Assembly (NCBI RefSeq): GCF_027579695.1
Contig: NC_083574.1
Coordinates: forward strand, 58,843,559-58,907,558
Source of the DNA: Neoarius graeffei
Taxonomy: Eukaryota; Chordata; Actinopteri; Siluriformes; Ariidae
Direction of reading: 5' to 3'
Length of the DNA: 64,000 nucleotides
Shown: one piece after another, positions 54,866 through 64,000 of the stretch
Position numbering within the stretch: the stretch's first letter is position 1
Layout: each line of letters begins with the position of its first letter
The notes under the pieces: generated by a model
The model's input: only the letters and a program-made list of their open reading frames with translations
Database searches by the model: none
Told to the model about the DNA's origin: nothing
Position numbers and translations under genes: made by a program

Positions 54866-55241
54866 TTTACTTTTATATGACAATTTTACATCTTAACCTC
54901 CATTGCACAACAAATATTGAAGGTTAACTAACATTTTTCAACAGATAATTTAACTGTGAACATCAGCATTCATACATCATTTTATACATTACAATTTTAA
55001 GGAGAAAAATATTAATTGGATGTGAATGTCTTGAGCAATGTTTCACTGTTTCTAAAACGTGTGTTATTTGTTATTGAATGTCTTCTTACAGCTCCACTGA
55101 TGTTTGTCAGTGACTGAAGACAGAGCCAAAGAGTAACTGACTGACACATTAGGGGTGTGTATCTGGGTACATAAATTTGTATACGTTCAATGCTCCAAAT
55201 ATTTATCTGTATCCAGATTTAAACTGGACATGTATGTGGTC

Positions 55242-55615
55242 GGGGCGGCACGGTGGTGTAGTGGTTAGCGCTGTCGCCTCACAGCAAGAAGGTCCGGGTT
55301 CGAGCCCCGTGGCCGGCGAGGGCCTTTCTGTGTGGAGTTTGCATGTTCTCCCCGTGTCCGCGTGGGTTTCCTCCGGGTGCTCTGGTTTCCCCCACAGTCC
55401 AAAGACATGCAGGTTAGGTTAACTGGTGACTCTAAATTGACTGTAGGTGTGAATGTGAGTGTGAATGGTTGTCTGTGTCTATGTGTCAGCCCTGTGATGA
55501 CCTGGCGACTTGTCCAGGGTGTACCCCGCCTTTCGCCCGTAGTCAGTTGGGATAGGCTCCAGCTTGCCTGCGACCCTGTAGAACAGGATAAAGCGGCTAG
55601 AGATAATGAGATGAG
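55242..55615 (+). mobile_element. tRNA-headed SINE, intact
   Basis: Flanked by the exact 12-bp duplication ATGTATGTGGTC (55230-55241 and 55616-55627). A box TGGTGTAGTGGTTAGCGC, B box GGGTTCGAGCCCC. Tail GATAATGAGATGAG. It is the best-preserved member in the window. Confidence 0.93.
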
Positions 55616-55967
55616 ATGTATGTGGTCTATACCACTACACTATCAGAAAAACACAAACATTTAAAAAAATAAATAAAAATAAAATAAAAAAGCTGCTGGG
55701 GGCGGGGGGGTGGAAGAAAAAAAAAATTATTATGCCCATATGAGTTTCTGACAAGACTTTCATTTAAAAATGACAAAACCATGTGCAATGCATGTGCTCA
55801 GTGGCAGTTCTAGGTTGTATGGTGCTCAGGGCAAACTTCCTCATTTTGCACATTTCTCCTTTTCTTCTTTCTTCAGTTCTCCTAAGCTGAGCACCTGATG
55901 GCTGACTCTCAACCTTTTTTTTCCCCCCCAATTTTTTTTCAGCTTTTGCAGACAGTACAAAATAGTA

Positions 55968-57577
55968 CAGTGGTGCTTGAAAGTTTGTGAACCCTTTATA
56001 ATTTTCTATATTTCTGCATAAATATGACCTAAAACATCATCAGATTTTCACACAAGTCCTAAAAGTAGATAAAGAGAACCCAGTTAAACAAATGAGACAA
56101 AAATATTATACTTGGTCATTTATTTCTTGAGGAAAATGATCCAATATTACATATCTGTGAGTGGCAAAAGTATGTGAACCTCTAGGATTAGCAGTTAATT
56201 TGAAGGTGAAATTAGAGTCCGGTGTTTTCAATCAATGGGATGACAATCAGGTGTGAGTGGGGACCCTGTTTTATTTAAAGAACAGGGATCTATCAAAGTC
56301 TGATCTTCACAACACATGTTTGTGGAAGTGTATCATGGCGCGAACAAAGGAGATTTCTGAGGACCTCAGAAAAAGCAGTGTTGATGCTCATCAGGCTGGA
56401 AAAGGTTACAAAACCATCTCTAAAGAGTTTGGACTCCACCAATCCACAGTCAGACAGATTGTGTACAAATGGAGGAAATTCAAGACCATTGTTACCCTCC
56501 CCAGGAGTGGTCGACCAACAAAGATCACTCCAAGAGCAAAGCATGTAATAGTTGGCGAGGTCACAAAGGACCCCCGGGTAACTTCTAAGCAACTGAAGGC
56601 CTCTCTCACATTGGCTAATGTTAATGTTCATGAGTCCACCATCAGGAGAACACTGAACAACAATGGTGTGCATGGCAGGGTTGCAAGGAGAAAACCACTG
56701 CTCTCCAAAAAGAACATTGCTGCTCATCTGCAGTTTGCTAAAGATCATGTGGACAAGCCAGAAGGCTATTGGAAAAAAGTTTTGTGGCTGGATGAGACCA
56801 AAATAGAACCTTTTGGTTTAAATGAGAAGCGTTGTGTTTGGAGAAAAGAAAACACTGCATTCCAGCATAAGAACCTTATCCCATCTGTGAAACATGGTGG
56901 TGGTAGTATCATGGTTTGGGCCTGTTTTGCTGCATCTGGGCCAGGACGGCTTGCCATCATTGATGGAACAATGAATTCTGAATTATACCAGAGAATTCTA
57001 AAGGAAAATGTCAGGACATCTGTCCATGAACTGATTCTCAGGAGAAAGTGGGTCATGCAGCAAGACAACAACCCTAAGCACACAAGTCGTTCTACCAAAG
57101 AATGGTTAAAGAAGAATAAAGTTAATGTTCTGGAATGGCCAAGTCAAAGTCCTGACCTTAATCCAATCAAAATGTTGTGGAAGGCCCTGAAGCGATCAGT
57201 TCATGTGAGGAAACCCACCAACATCCCAGAGTTGAAGCTGTTCTGTATGGAGGAATGGGCTAAAATTCCTCCAAGCCGGTGTGCAGGACTGATCAACAGT
57301 TACCGCAAATGTTTAGTTGCAGTTATTGCTGCACAAGGGGGTCACACCAGATACTGAAAGCAAAGGTTCACATACTTTTGCCACTCACAGATATGTAATA
57401 TTGGATCATTTTCCTCAATAAATAAATGGCCAAGTATAATATTTTTGTCTCATTTGTTTAACTGGGTTCTCTTTATCTACTTTTAGGACTTGTGTGAAAA
57501 TCTGATGATGTTTTAGGTCATATTTATGCAGAAATATAGAAAATTCTAAAGGGTTCACAAACTTTCACGCACCACTG
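55968..57577 (+). mobile_element. Tc1-like element (CAGTGGTGCTTGAAAG family), full size
   Basis: 1610 bp, ends CAGTGGTGCTTGAAAG and complement, flanked by TA (55966-55967 and 57578-57579). It carries long inverted regions of about 200 bp. Relative of the nested copy at 20960-22120. Confidence 0.93.
56335..57357 (+). CDS. Tc1 transposase, full-length frame, catalytic Glu lost
   Basis: 340 codons from ATG 56335 (MARTKEISEDLRKSSVDAHQ); an in-frame start at 56257 would add 26 residues of terminal-repeat translation. The N-terminal HTH pair spans about residues 1-110 (GLHQSTVRQIVYKWRKF, GRPTKITPRAK). The DDE core spans about 130-330: VLWLDETKIEPFG (first Asp), QQDNNPKHTSRST (second Asp) and SPDLNPIKMLWKAL. 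The last is NPIE in the family, so the third acidic residue is Lys here. Full length and open, but probably catalytically dead. A 6-bp duplication (ANVNVHES) is also present. Confidence 0.85.
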   Translation: MARTKEISEDLRKSSVDAHQAGKGYKTISKEFGLHQSTVRQIVYKWRKFKTIVTLPRSGRPTKITPRAKHVIVGEVTKDPRVTSKQLKASLTLANVNVHESTIRRTLNNNGVHGRVARRKPLLSKKNIAAHLQFAKDHVDKPEGYWKKVLWLDETKIEPFGLNEKRCVWRKENTAFQHKNLIPSVKHGGGSIMVWACFAASGPGRLAIIDGTMNSELYQRILKENVRTSVHELILRRKWVMQQDNNPKHTSRSTKEWLKKNKVNVLEWPSQSPDLNPIKMLWKALKRSVHVRKPTNIPELKLFCMEEWAKIPPSRCAGLINSYRKCLVAVIAAQGGHTRY

Positions 57578-57731
57578 TATATCAACTTTACCGTAAATGC
57601 GTCCCGCTAATGCGCCTGCATTAGTGGGAAAGAAAACCCCAGTACACCCCACGGCGGTTGTGGCCACATTAAGGGACTAATTCGTTACATAATATGAAAA
57701 CAAATAAATAAAGTAAAATAAATGAATAACC

Positions 57732-57755
57732 GGGGGGGGGGGGGGGGGGGGGGGG
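57732..57755. repeat. Poly-G tract
   Basis: About 24 G near the 3' end of the minus-strand LINE. Confidence 0.9.
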
Positions 57756-57905
57756 TCTCTCTCTCTCAGCATCATCAGGTACAACAGTAAGATTGTTGCT
57801 AATATAGGCTAGCAGGGGGCCCCAGGTTTTATGATATGGTGTCAGAGATCCCTTCTGTGAGAACCTTAACTTCTCTAACTGCAGACATTGTAAGATTTCA
57901 TGTAT

Positions 57906-60034
57906 CTAGCTACTGAGAGTCGGGGGAGAAACATGTTTCCACTTCACTACCCTGGGCAGCAGGGTAGTGAAGGCAATGACATGCTGTGTAGTAATGGGCA
58001 AATTTTTGGTCGGAGGGAGACCAAAAAGAGCAGTCAAGGGGTTCAATTCTAAATTTGTATTGAGAACCTGTTTGAGAGTTTGGAATATATTAGACCAAAA
58101 GTTGGTCAGCCTCTGGCACATCCAGAACATGTGTGAATGGTCAGCTGTAGGCTGCTTACAGCGGTTACAAGCATCACTGTGATTGGGATATATTTTAGCA
58201 AGTTTAGCACTGGTGAAATAGGCTATATGAAGCACCTTCCACTGCAGTAGACCGTGCCTGGCACATATAGACGAAGAATGGACCATTTTTAAAATCTCCC
58301 TCCACTGGCTGTCAGATATGTCTACCCCCAAGTCCTGTTCCCAAGCGTTTTTAGGTAATACAGTGGAGACTGGACTCAAAAGTGCAATTTTGTTATAGAT
58401 GACCGATATCAGTTGTTTTTGTGCCGAATTGAGGGAGAGGAGTTGGTCAATTTCAGCTTCAAGGGGGGCGATTTGGGAAGCATGGGAACTGCTTTTGGAT
58501 GAAGTGTTTCATTTGTAGGTACCAAAAAAAGTGGCGATTGGGAAAATTATATTTGACTGACAGAGATGCAAAGGATGAAAAAACTCAGTCATACAAGTCG
58601 CTAAGTGTTCTTATCTGACCATATGCAAAAAGTAGGGTCAGAGCAGGAGGGGAGGAACACATGATTATTCAAAACAGGAGCAAGAATCGAAGCCCTATGT
58701 AAGCAGTGTTGCTTCCAAATTTTGATCGTTTTGGTGACAACCAGGTTAGGTGAGATCCTGTGGGCACTTATGGGCAGCTGTAAGCAAATCACAGAATGCA
58801 GAGAACAGGAAGAGGATGACATTTCAGTGTGAGTCCAGGGTGGACAAGTGTCCGTACATTCACAGCGGACCCAGTATAAGAGTTTACTAATGTTGCAGGC
58901 CCAGAAGTAATGATGAAAATTTGGCAATGCTAGTCCTCCTTCAGATTTAGACAGCTGAAGAATGTTTCTTAATATGGGCTGGTTTACCATGACAAATGAA
59001 CACGTTAAGCTGTTGGTCAAGATTAGTAAAAAAGGATTTACTGAGACAGATTGGGATGTGTTGGGGAAAAAAAACCCACAGAAATTTCAGAAGGATAACC
59101 ATCTTAATAAGACTGACTTGGCCTGCAAGGGATAAGGGGAGGGCAGCCCATCTGGACAAGTCTGACTTGGCCTGCAAGGGATAAGGGGAAGGCAGCCCAT
59201 CTGGACAAGTCTGACTTACATTTATCTAGTAATGGCTGAAAGTTCTTAAGAAAGAATTCCCTGAAGGAGCTGGTAATAAACACCCCCAAATATCTGAATC
59301 CCTCCTCAGCTATTTTAAAGGGAAATGTGGACTGTGGAAGTGACCTCGCCAAATCATTAACAAAAAATAGTTTGCTTTTTTGAATGTTCAATTTATACCC
59401 TGATAGGCACCCAAACTGATCTAGAATTGACAAAACTGGAAGAAGAGAGGATGTGGGGTTTGAAATAAACAATAGAAGGTCATCAGCATATAGGGAGAGT
59501 TTGTGGACTAGACCAAAACGGGTGATGCCTTCAAACTCGTCCTGGTTTCTGAGCCAGATGGCTAGCGGCTCGATGGCTAGTATTTGCAGAGGCAGATGAG
59601 GTAGCGTACAAAAGTTTAACCCAAGAAATGAAATTAGAATCAAAGTCAAATTTCTCTCAAGTAAAAAACAAAAAGCCCCACTCCACCCTATCGAAGGCTT
59701 TCTCTGCGTTGAGCACCACTACGATTTCAGGGGCGCTGGGCATGGGTGAGAATATAATGTTCAATAGCCTTCTGGTGTTAAAAAAAAAATGGATGTCTCC
59801 CTAACATGAAGCTTGCCTGGTCCAATGAAATTGTGAATGACATCACAGTTTGGAGGCGGTGGGCGAGAACCTTGGCCAGAGGTTTTAAGATGCGTTTCTT
59901 GCAGGAACATCACGTCCCCTTTAAGATGCTATAGCCGTGTCAAGACCTTACCAATTTTAACTGCGCTGTTCATGCCCTTAGTATTCCAGGAAATCAGACG
60001 CACTCCACTACCTGTTGTCTTCACAACATTAGCC
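57906..60034 (-). pseudogene. L1-like ORF2, deleted and frameshifted
   Basis: ORF2 starts at ATG 60034 with an endonuclease opening (VRLISWNTKGMNSAVKIGKV) and LQETHL, then joins KPLAKVLAHRLQTV of the RT near 59890, losing several hundred residues. The RT palm is at 59649-59104 (LSLYADDLLLFISNP, GYKLNIQKSKLFFV). A thumb region is at 58947-59177 and the C-terminal Cys-rich region at 57906-58379 (CNRCKQPTADHSHMFWMC). A tandem duplication of about 50 bp (59111-59158 and 59160-59208) adds another break. Confidence 0.82.
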
Positions 60035-60049
60035 ATCTATAGGAACAAT

Positions 60050-61300
60050 AGTAAGTTAGATCGACACTGTGTACTGTAATGGAGAGAGAGAGAGAGAATG
60101 GGGAGTTGGGGAAATAAAACCAAAAGAAAGCAAAGAAGCCAAAAAGAAGGGGGAAGGAAATACAACATATCCTCAAAAATCCAGTATCGATCGTGACCAT
60201 CCCGAGGGCTACACCCAAAACAAGGAACAATAATCGGAGCTCTCCAGCTCAGAGCTAACAGCTAAACCTAACTTCCAGGGTCTCTTCCCTTACAGTAACA
60301 GTAATTGACCCCATAAGTCACAAAGAAATAGTCAAGTAAACAAGCTCGAGAACTATGTTCCAAACCAGGTGTGCAAATAATTCACAAAAGTAAACGAAGG
60401 CAAATAAGTGTCTGAATAAAGCACATATACATCAGTGGCTCTATAAAAAGTTAAACTCAACAACACACCCTGCATGTGTGAAACATTAACATCCATCATG
60501 AGGTAGAACTAGTTAAATAGTATTCGTAACACTAATAACACCAATGAAGGCCCAAACCCTGGTGGGTAAACGAGTAACACAAGGCAAAAATACCGCAAAT
60601 AGTCTGGCGAAGGCAAGTGATAAACAAGAGAAACAGAAACAAAGTGAGAGTGATAGCACTGATGACAGAAGCCAACAAAACGCCTGCCTGTATGAGACAA
60701 TAATGTCCATCATGAGGTAGAACTGACGGAATCGTACTGAAACACTGATAACACATCAATCTATAAACAGTATCAAACTTCAATAAAAGCCTCAGCCCTA
60801 GTGACTAAATGAATAACAGAAGGCAAAAATACTCCAGATAACCCGGCAGCGATGAGAGATGAAAAAGAGAAGGGAAACGCGAGAGAAAACCCCCCCAGTA
60901 AAAATAACTAACTGCAATCTGCATGTAAACAAGGTCCCTGTGATAAGAATGAAAGTGGACCAAAGGACAATCAGAATTCTCACAGCAGTGTAGGCCAGGG
61001 CAAAGAAAGATGAAAGAGAGAATTAAAAAATATCAGCAAATACAGGATGTCGAATTAACTTGCTGGTAGTTGGTGGTAAAATGTCTGGCTGATAATTTTT
61101 GTTCAAAGGCCTGCATAGTCAAAGTACCGGCTCTCAAGCCAGTCAGTCAGTTCAGTAGCAGACTGATGCTGCTAACGATGCGGTCTGCCTGTTAACCCCA
61201 GGCCTAGTAGAGATGCAGCTATCCGTAGTATTAGCTCACAGCTATCCAGTTAGCATAACATTAGCTCACCCGCGGTGGGGCCAATGGTCACTTGTGGTCA
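60050..61300 (-). other. Inter-ORF spacer of the LINE with internal repeats
   Basis: About 1.25 kb between the ORF2 start and the ORF1 stop, with no frame. The block CATCATGAGGTAGAACT recurs at about 60497 and 60708, with loosely similar sequence downstream (210-bp period). Confidence 0.55.
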
Positions 61301-61678
61301 TCAGGCCTCCTCCATGCAGATGGACGCTATGAAGTATTTAGCCTCCGAAACCGAAGAGATTCTCTTCCTCCCTCCAGCCTTCATCACTATGACAAGCCTG
61401 GCAGGGAATAGTAGTGCGGATTTGAAGCCCAGGCTGTAAAGCTCGGACATCACATCTTGGTATTTCTGGCATTGCTCTACCACCTCCAGAGTGTAGTCTT
61501 TGTAGATGGAGGAGCCTCGATATTGTAGCTTGCCTCTTCTGACCCGGACCTCGCAGACGATCCTCTCCTTCACCTGGTATCTGTGTAGCCTGATGATGAC
61601 AGGCTGTGGTCTCTGCCCCGGCTTCGGTTTGTCGGATGGTGTATATTGAGCTCTGTCGTATTCCGGCGGTGATTCCAA
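61301..61678 (-). pseudogene. L1-like ORF1 C-terminal half
   Basis: 125 residues. Reads RPQPVIIRLHRYQVKERIV and SIYKDYTLEVVEQCQKYQDV, then ALLFPARLVIV. This fits the RRM/CTD RNA-binding part of L1 ORF1p (transposase-22 family). The N-terminal half is in another frame just upstream (61699-61932). Confidence 0.8.
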
Positions 61679-61698
61679 GAAGCCTTCGCCAAAAACTT

Positions 61699-61932
61699 CT
61701 ACAAGCAGCTCTGAAAGAAGGTTATAGACCGCAGCCCCTCCACTGACTCAGGTACGCCGACCACTCTGATATTATTTTGCTGACTCCGGGACTCAAGGTC
61801 GCTAACTTTGGCTAGCAGCTTAGCATTGCTCTCCGTTAGTGCCACACAGGATGCCTCCAATGTTAACAGGCGCTCGTCTCGTAAGTTAGCATTTGCCTCA
61901 AGCGAGGTTATCTTCTGAGCGTGGTCTGACAC
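61699..61932 (-). pseudogene. L1-like ORF1 coiled-coil half
   Basis: Reads KITSLEANANLRDERLLTLE and KLLAKVSDLESRSQQNNIRV, then VVGVPESVEG. A leucine-heptad coiled coil flows into the RNA-binding domain start. The frame breaks near 61690 from the downstream half. Confidence 0.75.
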
Positions 61933-62495
61933 TATAGTGTGGACATGGTCCAGTTTTGCTTCGAGTGTTGAAATGGTAGCTTTAAAAATCAGCAGAGAGG
62001 GCCTGGCGCTGTTCTTCCAAAAGGGTAGCTATGGCCACCATGCTAATCTCGCCACCAGCCACGCCGAAGGAGTTAACCTTAGCACTCTGGTCTTCCACAG
62101 TCTGTCTGGTTGCATATGTCGACATATTTCAGTGGTGAGTCCCTCAAAAAAAAAACAATATCACTTGTGTATTACCGTGCTGGTGTAACTTTTGAGGTTA
62201 TCTTTCTAGGAGATGACAGTTTCAAAAAAAGAAATGTTAAACTGAAATTATATTCGCAACAAGCCTCACACAAAGCAAGCAAATCCATGTTGTAGAGCGC
62301 AGAGGTCAAGAAGTCCCATACCAGGAGAAATCTGCTGCTCAAGCTTGAGCACCACAATAACTATCAATGAGTGGACATATTTTATTTGATTAAAATTATA
62401 TTGATGAGCTAAACAATTTTCGATGCATCCCATACAGAGTACTTCATAACCTGAAGTACTGAGTGTTGGATGCATCAGAAAGTACAGCTGAACTA

Positions 62496-63069
62496 GTCTG
62501 GCTAACGCGACTTCAAAGCTCTGCGAGCATTTGGTCTGGCAAAGATATTAAGCCCAACCATTTCCCAAAGGCGTGGTTGACCCGCCTCCCTGAAATGCCT
62601 CAGCTTGCTACTGGTCGAAGCCAGAAAAGGCTGTGATGAAGCTTAAACCAATCACATCACTCTTTCCTCTGACGTATGTGACGCAACGGAAACTGCTTGA
62701 GTAAGAGGAAGAAGATAAATACCTCCAGGGCTGCTCTTTGCTCCATTTTCAATGAGAACTTCCCGTTGAATGCTTTCAATACAGCATCTACCGCTGTGTC
62801 AAAGGCTTGCCGCTGCTCCATGTTCGTAATGTTTCTAGTGAATGAAGCGCTTCCGGCATAGATTCTGTAAACAATCTATGGCTTCCGGTCGCAGTTCTAC
62901 TACGTCACTGCCTTGAACACGCCTCTACCCAGGGCCGTTGGAGATGCTCAAAGTTGATTGGTTCCCGATTTTTCGGGAGCTTGGAAGAGCTGTAGATAGC
63001 TTGCCTGGCCAGACTAAGCTCGCAACAGGCCCTCGCATTGCGTCACGCTTAGGATGGGCGGGCCCAGGC
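62496..63069. mobile_element. Unclassified 574-bp repeat with 13-bp direct repeats
   Basis: Flanked by TACAGCTGAACTA (62483-62495 and 63070-63082). The two ends share GTCTGGC-type sequence (GTCTGGCTAACGCG; GCCTGGCCAGACTAAGC reversed). It is GC-richer than its surroundings and has no coding frame. The class is unclear; the long duplication is atypical for DNA MITEs. Confidence 0.65.
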
Positions 63070-63200
63070 TACAGCTGAACTACACTTTCTGCTTTTTTGA
63101 AACAGAATGTCCTGCTAGATCTTAATCAGTCCCTAGCTCTCATGCTGCCATGCCCTTTCACAAGGAATATATTACACACAACTTTGCAGACAGTCTACGT

Positions 63201-64000
63201 CAGGGGTCACCAAACTACGGCCCGCAGGCTGACTCCGGCCCGCCACCCCCCTTTAACCGGCCCCCCAGCCCCCCACCACTTGAACCGGCCCTATGAGGTA
63301 ATCCCCAAAAGTGGTTATGGCCTATTTTTTTTAAATTGCTTTTTGGCAAATAATAACATGTCTGCATCTTGTATTTTGTTGATTTTATCAATTAAAATTG
63401 ATATTTAGTTATAAAATGAACTATTCATATTTTCCGAATTTTCGTCATATGCTCGCGATCAAGCAGTGACAGGCAGCGCATGCGCAGAGAACTGTCAGTG
63501 TTCAGGACAGCAAAATGGCTAGCGGTAAGCGAAAAGCTGACAGAGAGTGCAGAGTTTTTAAAGAACTGTGGACCACCGATTATTTTTTTGTTCAGTGTAA
63601 GGACCGTGCAGTTTGTCTTGTATGTAAAGAAAGTGTGTCGGTTTTCAAAGAATATAATCTGCGTCGTCACTATGAAACCCGACACAAAGAGTATGCTAGT
63701 TTGCGAGGGCAAACAAGAGAAGACAGGATTCGGAGGATGAAATGCAGACTGGCTGCACAACAGAATGTATTCCTTCCCCAAACCCAGATCAACCAGGCTG
63801 CTGTCCGAGCTAGCTATAAGGTAGCTCACCTGCTAGCTACCCATGGAAAGCCGTTTACTGATGGGGACTTTGTTAAAAGTATGCATGCTTGCTGTGGCCG
63901 AGGAGGTGTGTCCCGACAAGAAGTACAAATCAACAAGTACAAATCCAGCTCACCTACATATACTACTGATTTTGATTCCCATTATTCTGTATTATGCTTT
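63201..64000 (+). mobile_element. hAT element, 5' part
   Basis: Begins CAGGGGTCACCAAACTACGG, a classic hAT terminal repeat followed by CGGCCCGC-rich subterminal sequence. The GTCTACGT at 63193-63200 would be the 8-bp target duplication; the other end is beyond the window. Confidence 0.8.
63515..64000 (+). CDS. hAT transposase N-terminal part, open to window end
   Basis: An ATG (MASGKRKADRECRVFKELW) begins a frame open for 162 codons to the window edge. A BED-like zinc finger uses CLVC (about residues 39-42) and HYETRH (about 55-60). The region YASLRGQTREDRIRRMK and RASYKVAHLLATHGKPFTDG resemble the hAT-type proteins related to GTF2IRD2 and SCAND3/ZBED. The RNase H-like core would be past 64000. 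It starts 314 bp inside the terminal repeat, so it is the element's own gene rather than a host gene. The end near 63920 departs from the family and may be altered. Confidence 0.75.
   Translation, partial: MASGKRKADRECRVFKELWTTDYFFVQCKDRAVCLVCKESVSVFKEYNLRRHYETRHKEYASLRGQTREDRIRRMKCRLAAQQNVFLPQTQINQAAVRASYKVAHLLATHGKPFTDGDFVKSMHACCGRGGVSRQEVQINKYKSSSPTYTTDFDSHYSVLCF

Larger units (their letters stand above)
57760..62140 (-). mobile_element. L1/Tx1-like LINE, internally deleted
   Basis: Reads leftward: ORF1 coiled coil (61699-61932), ORF1 C-terminal domain (61301-61678), about 1.27 kb spacer, ORF2 start at 60034, then a jump into the late RT and the C-terminal part to 57906. Most of the endonuclease and early RT are deleted near 59890. 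The exact ends are uncertain. Confidence 0.8.

Noticed and set aside
55254..55320. Possible tRNA gene
   Set aside because: A and B boxes are present, but this is the head of a dispersed SINE with target duplication and there is no cloverleaf continuation.
56293..56748. 151-residue minus-strand frame
   Set aside because: Shadow of the Tc1 transposase at 56335-57357.
63515..64000. Host ZBED/GTF2IRD2-like gene
   Set aside because: A hAT terminal repeat sits 314 bp upstream, so element-encoded transposase is the simpler reading; the window edge prevents certainty.

Overview
The window is nuclear DNA of a vertebrate, almost certainly a ray-finned fish. Three things point there: a multi-exon vertebrate gene (MBTPS1, site-1 protease), several Tc1/mariner families with long inverted repeats, and tRNA-headed SINEs, a Rex3/RTE-like LINE with a (GATG)n tail and a Gmr1-type Ty3/gypsy element. 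The species cannot be named from what I can see. There are no operons, CRISPR arrays or bacterial features.

The one clear host gene is MBTPS1 on the minus strand. Nineteen consecutive coding exons run from 53674 (catalytic Asp exon) down to the stop codon at 31873-31875. All have AG/GT borders, compatible phases and an open frame of about 839 codons. The 5' exons (signal peptide and prodomain) are not in the window and should lie beyond 64000. The introns hold much of the repeat load: Tc1-like elements at 35066-36666, 43613-45165 and 49658-51258, SINEs, MITEs and a hairpin-capped tandem repeat at 47030-47725.

The rest is mostly mobile DNA, much of it nested. 1-3312: a decayed LINE broken by about 1.1 kb of unrelated sequence. 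3393-16888: a THAP-encoding, TTAA-flanked DNA transposon (Kolobok-like by inference) split by a minus-strand gypsy element (3895-15878), itself split by a plus-strand BEL/Pao element (6351-13457) with an exact 5-bp target duplication. The gypsy element has integrase before reverse transcriptase (Gmr1-type order). 18050-25361: a Tc1/mariner element holding two SINE insertions and a second Tc1, which in turn contains a third Tc1 and a Rex3/RTE-like LINE. 25383-31232: three more Tc1/mariner copies, a split SINE and a split MITE; the copy at 29634-31232 keeps an open transposase frame. 53772-54446: a Harbinger-like MITE. 54484-55615: two SINEs. 55968-57577: a Tc1 copy with a full-length frame but a lost catalytic Glu. 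About 57750-62150: an internally deleted L1/Tx1-like LINE. 62496-63069: an unclassified repeat with 13-bp direct repeats. 63201-64000: the 5' part of a hAT element whose transposase frame is open to the window edge.

Functionally, the only cooperating system visible is the protease gene. Its catalytic Asp, His, oxyanion Asn and Ser exons, lumenal exons and membrane-anchor exon are all intact. The mobile elements are mostly dead, with broken frames or lost catalytic residues. The most interesting non-host signals are the Gmr1-type pol order, the link between the THAP-encoding element and a 291-bp TTAA MITE at 51440-51730, and the deep nesting, which allows relative dating.
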